From Bacteroidales bacterium (lineage in GTDB: Bacteria > Bacteroidota > Bacteroidia > Bacteroidales > Tenuifilaceae), in the NCBI GenBank assembly GCA_003531155.1, contig DQHR01000182.1, positions 1 through 6,584 of the forward strand: DNA of 6,584 bases, read 5' to 3'. The notes beneath the pieces were generated by a model, which worked only from the letters and a program-made list of their open reading frames with translations, made no database searches and was not told where the DNA came from. The translations under genes and the position numbers were made by a program. Below are positions 6,245 through 6,584 of this stretch, one piece after another (within the stretch, counting starts at the first letter, position 1; each line of letters begins with the position of its first letter).

Positions 6245-6584
6245 TTATCCTTTTCGTTTACTATCAAAACCTGAGAACAGGTAAGGGCTATCGGATGGAA
6301 CACGCTTAAACGCATCTGCGGGACAATCGCGAGCAATGGCACATTCATTACAGTTATCGCACAAATCGTGACGAACCTGCAACTGCAATGAGCCATTCCC
6401 AAATGCTCCGCATCCTTTCACGCATTTACCGCACCCATTACATAAATCATTATCTATATCGTACTGAAAGTAAGGGTCCTCAACAAACTTACGACGAATA
6501 GCACTAGTTGGGCAGAGCTGATTCTCTGCAGCAGTCGTTAGCTCCTTCACTTCTGGTCTGAAATAACCACCACACAAATCGCAA
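6245..6584 (-). CDS. Polyferredoxin, C-terminal part (runs off right edge)
   Basis: The frame is open to the right edge of the window, giving 112 visible residues before TAA (6245-6247). A TTG at 6575-6577 is in frame but is an unlikely start, because the codons before it encode Cys-Asp-Leu and complete a CDLC motif. The gene therefore begins beyond the window. Numbering visible residues, three iron-sulfur motifs appear: C1-x2-C4 with a following C24-P (LCPTSAI), the end of a first cluster; C48-x2-C51-x2-C54-x3-C58, a full [4Fe-4S] motif but followed by Gly instead of the usual Pro; and C75-x2-C78-x2-C81-x5-C87-P, with a lengthened last spacing. No membrane segment is visible. The motifs recall RnfB/NapF-type multi-cluster electron carriers in the cytoplasm. 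The membrane Fe-S protein follows 135 bp downstream, so this is its likely electron partner. The upstream gene might be an FMN-binding protein, but that is a guess. Confidence 0.88.
   Translation of the reverse strand, partial: CDLCGGYFRPEVKELTTAAENQLCPTSAIRRKFVEDPYFQYDIDNDLCNGCGKCVKGCGAFGNGSLQLQVRHDLCDNCNECAIARDCPADAFKRVPSDSPYLFSGFDSKRKG

Noticed and set aside
6112..6402. Minus-strand 96-codon frame overlapping the start of the membrane Fe-S gene by a few bases
   Set aside because: The ATGA-like overlap looks like coupling, but the frame runs across the polyferredoxin in another phase and then through the repeat in 6148-6240. Its residues show no cluster motif or conserved domain.
6575..6577. 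TTG as start codon of the polyferredoxin
   Set aside because: Codons before it are in frame and complete a CDLC cluster motif, so the gene is truncated by the window rather than starting here.

Overview
The window reads as one minus-strand cluster of iron-sulfur electron-transfer genes with short spacers. In transcription order (right to left) it holds: the C-terminal part of a polyferredoxin (cut by the right edge), a NosR/NapH-like polytopic membrane iron-sulfur protein, a membrane-anchored PQQ-type beta-propeller protein, a 782-residue fusion of NuoE, a thioredoxin-like [2Fe-2S] domain, NuoF and a two-cluster ferredoxin, and the first 102 codons of a NuoG/HydA-like [2Fe-2S] protein (cut by the left edge). 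I see no convincing plus-strand gene. No rRNA, tRNA or CRISPR array was seen. No gene-free stretch exceeds about 130 bp.

The AT-leaning sequence, A-rich leaders with weak or absent Shine-Dalgarno sites, the abundance of iron-sulfur proteins and the CACGAAG/CTTTGTG intergenic repeats suggest an anaerobic or facultative member of the Bacteroidota. This is inferred from style and remembered gene types, not from a database search.

Together the genes look like two coupled modules. The cytoplasmic module is a HydBC-like NADH-oxidising FMN/Fe-S unit plus a NuoG/HydA-like partner. It resembles the core of electron-bifurcating NADH/ferredoxin enzymes. The membrane module is the polyferredoxin plus the NosR/NapH-like protein, with a propeller predicted to lie outside the cytoplasmic membrane. 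A reasonable hypothesis is NADH- or ferredoxin-linked electron transfer across or into the membrane. The terminal acceptor and the catalytic subunit are not visible here.

Three consecutive spacers (between polyferredoxin, membrane protein, propeller and NuoEF fusion) are each almost filled by an imperfect inverted repeat built from short CACGAAG-like units. The fourth spacer instead carries a different element with two perfect hairpins inside a 7-bp terminal inverted repeat. These repeats are the main non-coding structure in the window.
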